NCBI GenBank assembly: GCA_025059805.1
Contig: JANXDG010000034.1
Coordinates: 1 to 36,734, forward strand
Direction of reading: 5' to 3'
Origin: Endomicrobiia bacterium
Lineage (GTDB): Bacteria > Elusimicrobiota > Endomicrobiia > DTEH01
DNA: 36,734 bases
Part shown: in pieces, positions 23,218 through 33,484 of the stretch
How positions within the stretch are numbered: position 1 is the stretch's first letter
Layout: the number at the start of each line of letters is the position of its first letter
The notes under the pieces: model-generated
Databases searched by the model: none
Told to the model about the DNA's origin: nothing
What the model saw: the letters and a program-made list of their open reading frames with translations, nothing else
Made by a program: the position numbers and the translations under genes

Positions 23218-23859
23218 TTAATAGCCAAGTTCCTGGTTTACAAGCATAATTTCGTATTCAGTAAATGCTGGTTTTTTATGTAGGACAACCAAGATATTAC
23301 AAATCCTTTGTTGAGAATTACAATTTTCACATTTACCAGTTTTAACGCAAGGGTTTTCTCTACCTAAACGAATATTGTTTTTTACTGCAGCGATATTTCT
23401 TGAACGCCAAATACCAGTTTCTATGTCTTTTACTAATTTATTGCGACCACATATTAACAATACTTTACTTGGTCCGAAAATTATCGCAGAAACTCTGTTA
23501 CCATACGCATCTAAAAAAATTAGTTCTCCATCAAATGTAACCGCCTGTGGTGACGCAAGGTAAAAATCAGCTTGTTGTGCAGCTAGCCAAACATTTCTCC
23601 TTGTTTGAACATTCATATCGTGTGTATGTGTAATAATCTCATTACCTTTTGATTTCAAATTTTCTAATAAACCGCTTAATCGGACAGATTGGCTACCTCC
23701 TATACCAATCTTTTTCCCTGTACCTATTAATGAAGTAACATAATCAACCATAGAATTTGTATCTTCAAAGATAACAGTATTTTTAAAACCGTTAGCTACA
23801 AGATTCTTTTGTACAGTTTCTAACTGTTTCTTGTAGAATTTGTTACTATATTCGTCCAT
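23218..23859 (-). CDS. LUD-domain (LutC/DUF162-like) protein
   Basis: A single LUD domain, as in LutC-type lactate-utilisation proteins. The IGIGGSQSVRLSG motif (51-63) is typical. A late four-cysteine group (Cys171, Cys177, Cys180, Cys187; pattern C-x5-C-x2-C-x6-C) may bind a metal or iron-sulfur cluster. No lutA or lutB partner is nearby, so lactate oxidation is not supported. It overlaps murG by 14 bases and precedes pyrR by 8, so it is firmly inside the operon. The function of such stand-alone LUD proteins is unknown. Confidence 0.88.
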   Translation of the reverse strand: MDEYSNKFYKKQLETVQKNLVANGFKNTVIFEDTNSMVDYVTSLIGTGKKIGIGGSQSVRLSGLLENLKSKGNEIITHTHDMNVQTRRNVWLAAQQADFYLASPQAVTFDGELIFLDAYGNRVSAIIFGPSKVLLICGRNKLVKDIETGIWRSRNIAAVKNNIRLGRENPCVKTGKCENCNSQQRICNILVVLHKKPAFTEYEIMLVNQELGY

Positions 23860-24961
23860 TGTTTGTATTTAACATATATATATTTTCTATCACTCTTTCA
23901 ATAGTTATTTTTGGGAGTGGAATCTTCGTATAATTTTCTTCCATTAAGCGCATTAATTTAGGTGAGGTTATTAAGGTAATTATTAAACTATATAGTTTTC
24001 CTTCCCAGTTTTTTGTTGTCTGATATACGACCTCTGCACAACCAAAGGTTTTAAGGTAATTAGCGTTCCAATGTTGATGTAACTCAGCTGCCGTAGGTAG
24101 GGGAATAAGAATAGCGGGTTTCCTGAAATAGATAAGTTCGGTTATTGTCATAGCGCCCGCTCTACAAATAATAAGATTTGCTACAGTATAATACTTATAA
24201 ATTTCTTCTGTGAACGGTATTACTTTGTTTTTGAAAATTAAGTTGTTATATTGGCTGAATACACGATGGAAATCTAATTGTCCAGTAATATGTATAATCT
24301 GGATTTTATCTGCTAAAGTTGAGTTTATTTTTAAAAAATTTATAATTGCTGTGTTTATACTTTGTGCACCTTGAGAACCACCAAAAACTAATAATGTAAA
24401 TTTCTTTGGATCAAAGCCTAATTCAGATAAGATTTCTTGTTTGTTGCTCTCTTTAAGAAATACTTCTCTAAGAGGATTCCCTGTAAAAACATACTTTTTG
24501 CTATGCAATACATCAAAACCAATACAGACTTTGGTAGCAAAAATGCGTAGAAGTTTATTTGTAAGACTAAGTACACAATTCTGTTCATGAAGGATTATGG
24601 GAATTTTTGGGAATAATATTTTTGATGCTATTATTATTGGAACTGCAGTGTAACCTCCTGTGGAGAACACCAACTTCGGTTTGTTTTTTAGTAAAATAAA
24701 AATTGATGTTACAAATGCAAGTAGAAACATATATACGAATGAAAATAAGGAAATTAAATTTTTCCTTGGCATTGATGGTGCTTTGATAAATTCTAATTTA
24801 ACTTTGTTTGATTGTAAATGTTCAGATATAAGTTTAGCGAAAAGTTTACCTTTTTGTGTCACAAAAACAATTTTCTTACTTTTAGGTAAAAGTTTTTTAC
24901 AAACTTCAATTGCAGGATAGAAATGTCCACCGGTGTGCGATGTAACAATTAATATATTCAT
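23846..24961 (-). CDS. murG: MurG, lipid II-forming GlcNAc transferase
   Basis: It transfers GlcNAc from UDP-GlcNAc to lipid I at the inner face of the membrane, giving lipid II. The N-terminal SHTGGHFYPAIEV loop, LHEQNCV, FGGSQGAQSIN, and the CRAGAMTITEL motif of the sugar-nucleotide site identify it. The 371 residues are normal. It overlaps ftsW by 4 bp, in the usual ftsW-murG order, but murC and murB do not follow. Confidence 0.96.
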   Translation of the reverse strand: MNILIVTSHTGGHFYPAIEVCKKLLPKSKKIVFVTQKGKLFAKLISEHLQSNKVKLEFIKAPSMPRKNLISLFSFVYMFLLAFVTSIFILLKNKPKLVFSTGGYTAVPIIIASKILFPKIPIILHEQNCVLSLTNKLLRIFATKVCIGFDVLHSKKYVFTGNPLREVFLKESNKQEILSELGFDPKKFTLLVFGGSQGAQSINTAIINFLKINSTLADKIQIIHITGQLDFHRVFSQYNNLIFKNKVIPFTEEIYKYYTVANLIICRAGAMTITELIYFRKPAILIPLPTAAELHQHWNANYLKTFGCAEVVYQTTKNWEGKLYSLIITLITSPKLMRLMEENYTKIPLPKITIERVIENIYMLNTNNGRI

Positions 24962-26067
24962 TTCTTAGTGGTGTTACAAACACTTAGTATAGTGCCCAAG
25001 GTTATAAAATTTACTACCATTGATGAGCCACCATATGAGACAAAAGGTAATCCTATACCTTTCGGTAGAAAAAGTTTTGTAACTACAGCGATATTGAGAT
25101 ATGCTTGAATAACAGTGTATAATGTTAGCCCTAAAACCAACATACTACCATAAAATCCTCCTTGCGTATAGTAAAGCCTATGAGCAATTAAAGATCCAAA
25201 ATAAGCAAGTGACAGAAACGCACCAACAATTAATAAACTTCCTATGAAACCAAGTTCTTCGCCTATTGTGCAAAAAATAAAATCGGTATGTATTTCAGGA
25301 ATGTAATATTCTTTGAACACGCCTCGTCCTAAACCACAACCGAAAAACTTACCACGTGAGATTGCAAAAATTGATTGTTTAATTTGATATGAAGAGATAG
25401 ATTTTTCTCTATCTAAAAAAAATTGTTTTATTCTGTTAACTCTATGAGGCTGGGTAACTAAGGCTCCAATAAATACAGGCAATACTATGACTAATAGTTT
25501 AATAAGATATTTGATATCTATCCCAGCTATAAACAATAGTGTACAAGTAACACAGAAAATAATGGCCGGAATGCCAATATCTTTCTGCAGAAGAATCAGA
25601 ACACAGAATGATGAAACAACACCAACAAGAATCCAGAATTCTTTTTTTCCATTTACTATTTTGCTTCTATGTTTATCTATAAACTTTGCTGTGAACAATA
25701 CGATACTAAATTTAGCTAATTCTGACGGTTGGAAATTGCCAATAAAAGGTAATGGTATCCATCTTCTACTTCCTTTTATTTCAGGCATAAATAACACAGT
25801 GATCAGTAATAGAGCCGTAAGTATCAGTAATGGATATGTTATTATTCTAAAATATTGATGCTTTAATCTTGCAATTGATATACATAAACATAATCCTATG
25901 ATAGTCGCAATTATCTGTTTTAAGAAAAAGTTATAGACAGGCGTAGATTTACATACTGTAGTAGAATAAATAACAATTAAACCTATTATAGATAGGACTA
26001 TACATACGCTAAAGTAAATATTTTTGTATATATGTATATCAACATTTTTGTTATGCGATAGATTCAT
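24958..26067 (-). CDS. ftsW: FtsW, SEDS-family peptidoglycan polymerase of the divisome
   Basis: A membrane protein with about ten helices that polymerises lipid II together with the FtsI transpeptidase. The SEDS signature is seen in the GSRRWIPLP and FQPSELAKF segments, the IPEIHTDFIFCTIGEELGF loop with its conserved Asp, and VSYGGSSM near the end. The 369 residues are normal. Its place between murD and murG, with 4-bp overlaps on both sides, favours FtsW over RodA. Confidence 0.95.
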   Translation of the reverse strand: MNLSHNKNVDIHIYKNIYFSVCIVLSIIGLIVIYSTTVCKSTPVYNFFLKQIIATIIGLCLCISIARLKHQYFRIITYPLLILTALLLITVLFMPEIKGSRRWIPLPFIGNFQPSELAKFSIVLFTAKFIDKHRSKIVNGKKEFWILVGVVSSFCVLILLQKDIGIPAIIFCVTCTLLFIAGIDIKYLIKLLVIVLPVFIGALVTQPHRVNRIKQFFLDREKSISSYQIKQSIFAISRGKFFGCGLGRGVFKEYYIPEIHTDFIFCTIGEELGFIGSLLIVGAFLSLAYFGSLIAHRLYYTQGGFYGSMLVLGLTLYTVIQAYLNIAVVTKLFLPKGIGLPFVSYGGSSMVVNFITLGTILSVCNTTKK

Positions 26068-27434
26068 AAATTTTCAACAATATGTTTAAAAACTTTACCT
26101 CTGTGTTCATAATTAGTAAACTGATCAAACGAACTACATGCTGGAGATAAAAGTACAACATCGCCACTAACTGATATTTCTTTAGCTTTTTTTACAGCAT
26201 TTTCTAAAGTTTCGCATTTATAAACGTTTACACTAAGATCTTTAAGTTGTTGATATATAACATCTGTAGCTTCACCTATCAGTAGAAGAGATTTAACTTT
26301 TTGTTTAATCAACGGTATAAGTGGTGTATACGGCGCACCTTTATCACGGCCACCAAGAATGAGATGTACTGGATTTGAGAAACTTTTTAATGCTACAACG
26401 GTAGAATTTACATTTGTAGATTTTGAATCATTAATATAAATTACTCCATTAATCTCACGTACAAATTCTAATCTATGCTCCACTCCACGAAATTGTTTAA
26501 TTTCATTTTCTATAATATCCTTTGGTATACCCGTTAACAAGCAACAGGTTATCGCCGCTGTTATATTTTCTAAATTATGTTCTCCAATAAGTGAGGTTTT
26601 AACATTTATACTTTCATAAATATTTTTAAAGTTAAAAATAGCACTACTACTTGTTCTGTCATACCAGCATCCGTAATCCAGCTTGTGAGATTTACTGAAA
26701 TTAACAATAGTAGCTTTACTTACGGTTGGCGTATAATTTCTTATATTTATGTCATCATAATTTAATACTGCATAATCATTCTGTGTCATATTTTTAAAAA
26801 TGTTAAACTTGGACTTAATATAATTTTCCATAGAGAGATGGTGGTCCAAGTGGTCTTCAGTAATGTTAAGTATACAACCTATTTTAGGTTTAAAATTAAC
26901 AATATCCTCAAGTTGATAACTTGAGACTTCTATTACAAATATGGTATCAACTGTTGCTGAATCAAGAAATTTTGTCAAAGGTTCACCAATGTTACCACAT
27001 ACAACTGTTTTTTTAAATGACGAACAAATTTTTCCAATCAAAGTAGTAGTGGTAGTTTTCCCGTTAGTCCCGGTAATGGCAATTATTAGCGGTTCACTGC
27101 CAAGTTTACTTATCAAAATTTGATATGCAAGTTCTAATTCAGTGAAAATAGGAATGTTTTTACCAAGTATTCTTTTGATCAATGGATTATGAAGAGGTAT
27201 ACCGGGTGACCTTATTACGATGTCTGAATCAAGAATTTTATCTGTATGTCCGCCACATTCGTATTTAACTGAAGGATGTAGTTGACTGAGAATGCTTTTT
27301 ATTTTCTCGAACGGTAGTTGTTCAGTTACAAAAATATTGTCTGTAAAATTTGTTAGATAATTAGCAAGTTGTAGATTACTGACTCCAAGACCAACGAGAC
27401 CAATTTTTTTGTTTTTTAAGTCAAAAAGTTTCAT
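26064..27434 (-). CDS. murD: UDP-N-acetylmuramoylalanine-D-glutamate ligase
   Basis: It adds D-glutamate to UDP-MurNAc-alanine in the cytoplasm. The N-terminal UDP-binding fold (KIGLVGLGVSN), the ATP loop ITGTNGKTTTT, NITEDHLDHH, and the C-terminal VLLSPACSSFDQF signature typical of MurD are present. At 456 residues it is full length. It overlaps both mraY and ftsW by 4 bp. Confidence 0.96.
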   Translation of the reverse strand: MKLFDLKNKKIGLVGLGVSNLQLANYLTNFTDNIFVTEQLPFEKIKSILSQLHPSVKYECGGHTDKILDSDIVIRSPGIPLHNPLIKRILGKNIPIFTELELAYQILISKLGSEPLIIAITGTNGKTTTTTLIGKICSSFKKTVVCGNIGEPLTKFLDSATVDTIFVIEVSSYQLEDIVNFKPKIGCILNITEDHLDHHLSMENYIKSKFNIFKNMTQNDYAVLNYDDINIRNYTPTVSKATIVNFSKSHKLDYGCWYDRTSSSAIFNFKNIYESINVKTSLIGEHNLENITAAITCCLLTGIPKDIIENEIKQFRGVEHRLEFVREINGVIYINDSKSTNVNSTVVALKSFSNPVHLILGGRDKGAPYTPLIPLIKQKVKSLLLIGEATDVIYQQLKDLSVNVYKCETLENAVKKAKEISVSGDVVLLSPACSSFDQFTNYEHRGKVFKHIVENL

Positions 27435-28513
27435 CTTATTTTTAAAGACGATAAGGCAATGATTGACAACAAAATACTAACAATCCAGAATCGTGTTGTT
27501 ATTTTAGGTTCTGGATAACCTTTGAGTTCATAATGGTGGTGTAACGGCGCCATTAAGAAAACTCTACGTTTTGTTTTTTTATAATAAGCTACTTGAATGA
27601 TTACAGATAATGCTTCTACAACAAATACGCCGCCAGCAATTACTAAAAGTAATTCTTGTTTAATGAATATAGCAATAATACCAATTAGTCCGCCTAAGAA
27701 AAGCGAGCCAGTATCACCCATAAATATTGATGCAGGATAAGAGTTATACCAAAGAAATCCAAGACATGCACCAATAAGACATGACAAAACAACAGTAAGT
27801 TCCCCAGCACCAGCTACATAGATAAGTTTCAGATAAGAAGCTAACTTATAATTCCCTGCAACATAAGCTAAGATAGCATAAGTTATAGATACAAAAATGA
27901 TATTACCCACTGCTAAACCGTCAAGTCCATCAGTAAGATTTATTCCGTTAGATGCACCAACAAATGTTAATATAACGATTAAAAAATAAAAAATTCCTAT
28001 ACTTACAAAGGCCTCTTTTAGATATGGTATATGTAGATGTGTTGAATATTGGTAATTTACAGGCGCTAAATATAGGTAAAAACATAATATAAGACTGAAC
28101 AATAATTGAAACATAAGTTTATACTTTGCTGGTACACCTCTTGGATGTTTTTTTATTATTTTAAGGTAGTCATCCATAAAACCTAATATCCCAAGATACA
28201 CTGTAGCAAAGATTGACCATAGTACAAACCTATTTGGCCTTGCTGAAATAATCACTGATAAAAGAAATGCAAATAGAATAATAATGCCACCCATTGTAGG
28301 CGTATGCTGTTTAACAAAATGTGTTTTGGGCCCGTCGTCACGAATTGTCTGCACGAACTGTTTCTGTTTTACGAATGATATAAACCATGGTAAAACTATT
28401 AAGGAAATTGTGAAACTTAATATAAAACCTAAGAAAGACCTGAAAGTGATATATCTAAAAATATTAAAACCACTAAAGAGAACTGTTAAGTATGTAGAAA
28501 AGTAATAAAGCAT
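27431..28513 (-). CDS. mraY: Phospho-MurNAc-pentapeptide transferase
   Basis: This membrane enzyme forms lipid I from UDP-MurNAc-pentapeptide and undecaprenyl phosphate. The motifs TPTMGG, DDYLK (paired catalytic Asp), NLTDGLDGLA and the late LMAPLHHHYELKG histidine cluster are complete. The 360 residues include about ten membrane helices. A strong ribosome binding site AGGAGGTGA sits in the 30-base gap after murF, the largest gap in this operon. Confidence 0.97.
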   Translation of the reverse strand: MLYYFSTYLTVLFSGFNIFRYITFRSFLGFILSFTISLIVLPWFISFVKQKQFVQTIRDDGPKTHFVKQHTPTMGGIIILFAFLLSVIISARPNRFVLWSIFATVYLGILGFMDDYLKIIKKHPRGVPAKYKLMFQLLFSLILCFYLYLAPVNYQYSTHLHIPYLKEAFVSIGIFYFLIVILTFVGASNGINLTDGLDGLAVGNIIFVSITYAILAYVAGNYKLASYLKLIYVAGAGELTVVLSCLIGACLGFLWYNSYPASIFMGDTGSLFLGGLIGIIAIFIKQELLLVIAGGVFVVEALSVIIQVAYYKKTKRRVFLMAPLHHHYELKGYPEPKITTRFWIVSILLSIIALSSLKIR

Positions 28514-28543
28514 AAATTCACCTCCTAGAGTTTGTCAAAATAA

Positions 28544-29983
28544 CTACTTGTCCATCAATTTCCGAACCTCTTCAACAACATAATGCAGTCCTACTGCGTG
28601 AGAAGACTTAAACAAAATAGCTAAATTGTTGTATTGTTTAAGAATTTTTGATAATTCGTTGATTAATTCATTTAGTTCAACAAAATATTTTGTTTTTTCC
28701 CTTTGATCTTCATCTAAAGTTTCCAAAAGGTATTTCATTTTATCACCTATGAGATACAGAAATTTTATTTTATTGAAATCTATAATGTTTTTCAAATTCT
28801 CATGTTCTTGTTTAGATTTATCTCCTAATTCTAACATATCACCTAAAACTAATACTTTTTGTTTCTTTACAAAAATATTCATAAATTCTGTTATTGAGTA
28901 AAACATAGAGTCTGGATTTGCATTATAACTTTCATCTAAAATAATATTGTTATTTACGATAAATTTAGCCCCACGCATTGCTAATGGTTCAAACTCAGAG
29001 ATGCTTTCAACTATAGTTTCTGAATCAGTCATTCCACTAAAGAATGTAGTAGTTATCGCAGCAAGTATGTTATAAACATTATGTCTTCCCAAAAGTTTAG
29101 TTTTTATTTTTGGCATTTTGAGTTTTAATCCCAGCTCATCTTTTAATATAATGGTAATTTCTGTATATGTGTCTTTAAAACTTAACCCTTGAGGATATAC
29201 ATCAAGGTTATCGTTATTTGTGAATATACCATAGTACTTCTTTGTTCCGGTCCAACCGAGCGTCTTGAGATAATTATCGTCTCTATTGATAACCAACAAG
29301 CCATCGTGTGGTATATATTGTACAATCTTAGTTTCTTCAGCAAAAACTTTATCAACGCTGCCAAAAAATTCTAAATGTTCTTTTCCTATGTTTGTAATAA
29401 CAACAGTGTTAGGTTTTACTGTGCTACCTAAGATATCCATTTCACCTGCTGCAGAAATGCCTAGTTCAACAACACAATATTCAGTTTTAGAATTTAAGTT
29501 GAACAATGTATAAGCAACACCAAAAAGATTGTTTTGATTAAGATAAGTAGCAACAGTGTTATATTTTTTTTCAAGTATAAATTTGATAAGTTCTTTTGTA
29601 GTTGTTTTCCCATTGCTTCCTACAACTGAAATTAATTTGACATTGGAGAATAATGATCTATACAAACTAGCGAGTCGGTCAAGCGCTACTGTTGTATCTT
29701 TGACAATTAAAAATTTCTTTTTATAAGAATTTATTATAGCATCTTTATCAGAAATTACCACATAGTCAACTTTATTTATAATCTGTGTTATAAAATTATG
29801 CCCATCAAAAGTCTTTCCTTTGATGGCAAAAAAAATACCACCTTTACCTTTATACTTTCTTGTATCTGTAACAACATATTTTATTTTGTAGTCAAAATTT
29901 ATTTTAGAATCTACCAAAGGTTTTGCTAAAGATGTTAAAATAAAATTTTTTAGATATATTGGCTTAGATAATTTAAAATTCAT
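28544..29983 (-). CDS. murF: UDP-MurNAc-tripeptide-D-alanyl-D-alanine ligase
   Basis: It adds D-Ala-D-Ala to the UDP-MurNAc-tripeptide, completing the cytoplasmic precursor. An N-terminal Mur ligase domain (VTDTRKYKGKGGIFFAIKG) is followed by the ATP loop VVGSNGKTTTKE, NIGKEHLEFFG, and the family signature DESYNANPDSM. VLGDMLELG follows. The 479 residues are normal. It starts 8 bases after murE. Confidence 0.96.
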   Translation of the reverse strand: MNFKLSKPIYLKNFILTSLAKPLVDSKINFDYKIKYVVTDTRKYKGKGGIFFAIKGKTFDGHNFITQIINKVDYVVISDKDAIINSYKKKFLIVKDTTVALDRLASLYRSLFSNVKLISVVGSNGKTTTKELIKFILEKKYNTVATYLNQNNLFGVAYTLFNLNSKTEYCVVELGISAAGEMDILGSTVKPNTVVITNIGKEHLEFFGSVDKVFAEETKIVQYIPHDGLLVINRDDNYLKTLGWTGTKKYYGIFTNNDNLDVYPQGLSFKDTYTEITIILKDELGLKLKMPKIKTKLLGRHNVYNILAAITTTFFSGMTDSETIVESISEFEPLAMRGAKFIVNNNIILDESYNANPDSMFYSITEFMNIFVKKQKVLVLGDMLELGDKSKQEHENLKNIIDFNKIKFLYLIGDKMKYLLETLDEDQREKTKYFVELNELINELSKILKQYNNLAILFKSSHAVGLHYVVEEVRKLMDK

Positions 29984-29991
29984 ACCTAAGA

Positions 29992-31515
29992 TTATTTCTT
30001 AAAAAATTCTTTTACTATCTCTCTTTCGTCAAAATGTATTTTTTCAGTGCCAATTATTTGGTAATCTTCGTGTCCCTTGCCTGCAAGTAAAATAATATCT
30101 TTTGTCCTGGCAAGAGATAGCGCTTTGAAGATAGCTTCTTTTCTATCAACTATTATTTCATAGTTTTGTTTATTAATTTTTTTTATTCCAACTTCAATGT
30201 CTAAAAGAATCTTTTGTGGTTCCTCAGTTCTTGGATTATCTGAAGTCACTATTACATAGTCAGACATACTAGTTGCAATGCTACCCATTATAGGACGTTT
30301 ACTTCTGTCTCTATCACCACCGCAACCAAAAACTGTTATTATTCTGTTATGCGGGATTTGTTTTAAAGTTAATAATACTTTTTCTAACGCCTCTGGTGTA
30401 TGTGCGTAATCAATGATAACACTAAAATCTGCTGGAACTTCAACTTTTTCTAACCTTCCAGGTATTGATTTCACTTTTTTTATACCTTCAACTATATGTT
30501 CAACTTCAACACCCTGTGAGTATGCTGCAACAAAAGCTGCAAGAATGTTGTAAACATTAAATTCACCAATTAATTGTGTATTTATTTTTACTCGTAGATT
30601 GTTATTTTTTACAATTTCAAATTCTGTCTCTAATTCTTTATAGTGGATATTTACAGCAGTAAATTTGCCATTTTTGTTCTTACTACCTTTAGAATAAAGT
30701 AAAATATCTTTTATGGGACATAAATTAATTAATCTCTTACCGTACTCGTCATCATAATTTATAACACAAACTTTTCTACCCAAAGTTGAATTATTAAAAC
30801 ATTCCTTTTTTGTTGATGTCATTGATTTAAAAAGTAAACTTTTTGCATTAAAGTATTCTTCCATATTATGGTGATAGTCTAAGTGTTCAGGAGATAGGTT
30901 AGTAAATATAGCTATGTCAAACTCACATTCAGCAACACGTTTTTGTGCAAGTGCATGAGAAGATACTTCCATTATTACAACTTTAACACCAGAATTTAAC
31001 ATTTCATACAATATTGCTTGTAAATCTGAAGCAAACGGTGTAGTATTATTTGCAGGTATAATTTTATCGCCATATCTATAATTGATAGTACCTATTACAC
31101 CAGTTTTATAACCAGCAGTTAAAAAAATATTTTCAAGAAGATAAGAAGTTGTAGTTTTACCATTGGTACCAGTGATACCGATCAACAACAGATTTTTTGT
31201 TGGGTTTTCATAAAAATTTGCTGCTAGTTTTGCAAGTGTCGTCTGTATATCATCTACAACAAGCAGTAATACATCTGCATATTTGAATTCTAAATCTTTT
31301 TGTGTTACAATGACCGAAGCGCCATTCCTTACAGCTTCATCTATATATAATATACCGTCGGTATGTGTTCCAGGTAAACATACAAAAATGTCGCCCTTAG
31401 TAACCAATTTTGAATTATATTTTATTCCGGAAACATTTAATGTTTGGATCAAATGTTTATTTTGTACTTTTAATATGTTTATATTTTCAATTAAACTACT
31501 AATATGCTTTTGCAT
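29992..31515 (-). CDS. murE: UDP-MurNAc-tripeptide synthetase, meso-diaminopimelate type
   Basis: It adds the third amino acid to UDP-MurNAc-dipeptide. The ATP loop GITGTNGKTTTSY, NLSPEHLDYHH and DYAHTPEAL are present. The substrate motif DNPR (in TSDNPRTEEP) is the one found in enzymes that use meso-diaminopimelate rather than lysine, which agrees with asd at the window start. ATG at 31515 is chosen; a TTG at 31521 would add two residues. The gene overlaps the ftsI end by 17 bases. Confidence 0.95.
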   Translation of the reverse strand: MQKHISSLIENINILKVQNKHLIQTLNVSGIKYNSKLVTKGDIFVCLPGTHTDGILYIDEAVRNGASVIVTQKDLEFKYADVLLLVVDDIQTTLAKLAANFYENPTKNLLLIGITGTNGKTTTSYLLENIFLTAGYKTGVIGTINYRYGDKIIPANNTTPFASDLQAILYEMLNSGVKVVIMEVSSHALAQKRVAECEFDIAIFTNLSPEHLDYHHNMEEYFNAKSLLFKSMTSTKKECFNNSTLGRKVCVINYDDEYGKRLINLCPIKDILLYSKGSKNKNGKFTAVNIHYKELETEFEIVKNNNLRVKINTQLIGEFNVYNILAAFVAAYSQGVEVEHIVEGIKKVKSIPGRLEKVEVPADFSVIIDYAHTPEALEKVLLTLKQIPHNRIITVFGCGGDRDRSKRPIMGSIATSMSDYVIVTSDNPRTEEPQKILLDIEVGIKKINKQNYEIIVDRKEAIFKALSLARTKDIILLAGKGHEDYQIIGTEKIHFDEREIVKEFFKK

Positions 31516-33205
31516 AAGCAACTTCTTTATAATGATTCAATATTTCTAAAACTACTTCTTTAAAAATTGGTACAGCAACTTCTGATGCTAACCTTGCATT
31601 TTTGGGTTCGTCAATAAAAACTCCTACAGTAAATTCAGGTTTTTCTAACGGGAAGAAACCACAACAACTCATTAAATATTTCATAGGTGAATACTTACCA
31701 ATAGTAAAATCAAACTTTTGTGCTGTTCCAGTTTTTGCACAGAGTTTTAGATTGTTTATCTTTGCTTTCTGTGCAGTGCCACGTTCAACTGTTTCATACA
31801 TCATGTTTTTTATAATATCACATGTTTGTTCAGAAATAACTTTTCGCAGAATACGTTTTTTACCAGAATAAATAATTTCTTGTTTAGCGTTTGTTATTCT
31901 TTTTACTATAAACGGTTGTAGTAAATATCCATTGTTTGCGACCATTGTATATCCATTAACTATTTGAATTGGTGTAACACCTATCCCTTGTCCAAAACTA
32001 ATATTCAACGGAGTCAAAGATGAGAAAGTTTTTGTTTGAGGTGTTGGTAGGAAACCTTTTGTCTCAGATGGTAACTCAATACCTGTTAAACTACCAAAAC
32101 CAAAAAGTTTTAAATAGTAAAAATATTCGTTAAGATTTCCATATTTTAAATAAAGTTTCACCATCCCTATGTTTGATGAATGTACAAGAATATCTACTAC
32201 GGATAGGTTCCCATGGGGTTTAACATCAGAAAATTCATGGTTTAAATATAAGAACTTACCGTTCTCACAATGAATTACCGTCAGCGGATCTGCTACATTT
32301 TTCTCAATAAAAATAGCCATTGGGAAAATTTTAAATATTGAGCCTGGCTCGTAATTCCAACTAACCGCAGGGTTTTCCATAGGCGGGTTTCTTTCAGGAT
32401 ATATAGTCATAGCAAGAATTTCACCAGTATCAACACGTTGTACGATGCACATAATAAGTTTTGGGGTGTAAATTTCATAAAATTTTTTCAGTATAGAGAA
32501 AATACGTGATTGCAATGGGATGTCAATAGTCAAATTAATATTGCAGTTTTTTTGTGTATTAATAAATTCTTCTATATTAGCTATATCAATTAATCTTACA
32601 GGCGATTTGGATAACCTTCCACTCCTGTAAACATTAATTTCTGTTTTATTAATGCTGGATAAGACATCATTGTATGCATATTCAACACCTGAATAACCAT
32701 AACCATCGTTATTGATCTTTCCTGTGATAGAATTTGTAAATTCTTCGTAAGGATAGACTCGTTTTTGATATGTTTCAATTTCAATCCCAGGTATATACTT
32801 TAGATTTATAGCTTTTATTAGATCTACCTCTGTGGCAATACAGAACCTTTTATTCTGTTTACATTTATTTAAGATTTCATCTTTAGATATGTTTAATAAA
32901 GAACTTATCATGCGAAAATTTTTTTCTATATCTTTTGGCCCTAAATGTTTCAAAGAAAATAAAAATCCTTCAGAATATAAATATACATCAGCTAAAATGA
33001 TAGAAGTTGCAAGGATTCTGTTATTTCTATCTAATATATCTCCACGAGGAACTATTATTTCTATCTTGGACGAAATTTGTTTAGTGATGTTATTACTATA
33101 AACTTTATGTTGCCAAACCTGTATAGTAAATAATCGCAGTATTAGCACAGAGGGTATCAAAATAATAAATACTGCTTTTATCAAACTCCATCTTTTCCTG
33201 TTCAT
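31499..33205 (-). CDS. ftsI: FtsI/PBP3-type division transpeptidase
   Basis: This class B penicillin-binding protein cross-links septal peptidoglycan. The N-terminal membrane anchor (residues about 9-30) is followed by a dimerisation-like domain with PRGDILDRN, and then the transpeptidase domain. The active-site motifs are SIFK (Ser289 and Lys292), SSN (343-345) and KTG (491-493). No PASTA domains are present at the C-terminus. The 568 residues are normal, and the place after ftsL supports the FtsI rather than the SpoVD or PBP2 role. Confidence 0.95.
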   Translation of the reverse strand: MNRKRWSLIKAVFIILIPSVLILRLFTIQVWQHKVYSNNITKQISSKIEIIVPRGDILDRNNRILATSIILADVYLYSEGFLFSLKHLGPKDIEKNFRMISSLLNISKDEILNKCKQNKRFCIATEVDLIKAINLKYIPGIEIETYQKRVYPYEEFTNSITGKINNDGYGYSGVEYAYNDVLSSINKTEINVYRSGRLSKSPVRLIDIANIEEFINTQKNCNINLTIDIPLQSRIFSILKKFYEIYTPKLIMCIVQRVDTGEILAMTIYPERNPPMENPAVSWNYEPGSIFKIFPMAIFIEKNVADPLTVIHCENGKFLYLNHEFSDVKPHGNLSVVDILVHSSNIGMVKLYLKYGNLNEYFYYLKLFGFGSLTGIELPSETKGFLPTPQTKTFSSLTPLNISFGQGIGVTPIQIVNGYTMVANNGYLLQPFIVKRITNAKQEIIYSGKKRILRKVISEQTCDIIKNMMYETVERGTAQKAKINNLKLCAKTGTAQKFDFTIGKYSPMKYLMSCCGFFPLEKPEFTVGVFIDEPKNARLASEVAVPIFKEVVLEILNHYKEVAYAKAY

Positions 33206-33208
33206 TTT

Positions 33209-33484
33209 TTATTCAATTATTACGACATCATCGTTTGATATAGGAACAAAGTTGAGTTTGTGTGCAATTTTTTTCAAGTATTCCGGGTCAGTATATTTTT
33301 GTAGTTCTACTTCCAATTTTTTATTTAACGATTCTTCTGCAGATATTTGTTCATAAAGTTGGCTGATTTCATTTTGTAACTTGATAATAATATATTGCTG
33401 CCTTAAATAAAAAATTAATAGTAGCAAACTTACTAATACTAAAATACCAATTTTATTGACATACTTTTTTTCTTGTCGTTTCAT
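33209..33484 (-). CDS. ftsL: FtsL-like division protein
   Basis: A 91-residue bitopic protein. It has a short basic cytoplasmic part (residues 1-12), one membrane helix (about 13-27), and then a leucine-rich coiled coil outside the membrane ending in a DPEYLKKIAHKLNF segment typical of FtsL/DivIC proteins. FtsL sequences are poorly conserved, so the assignment rests on topology and on its position between rsmH and ftsI. It overlaps rsmH by 4 bp. Confidence 0.85.
   Translation of the reverse strand: MKRQEKKYVNKIGILVLVSLLLLIFYLRQQYIIIKLQNEISQLYEQISAEESLNKKLEVELQKYTDPEYLKKIAHKLNFVPISNDDVVIIE

Noticed and set aside
29182-29374. Overlapping short frames on both strands inside murF
   Set aside because: They have no ribosome binding sites and no recognisable protein features, and murF is complete across the region.
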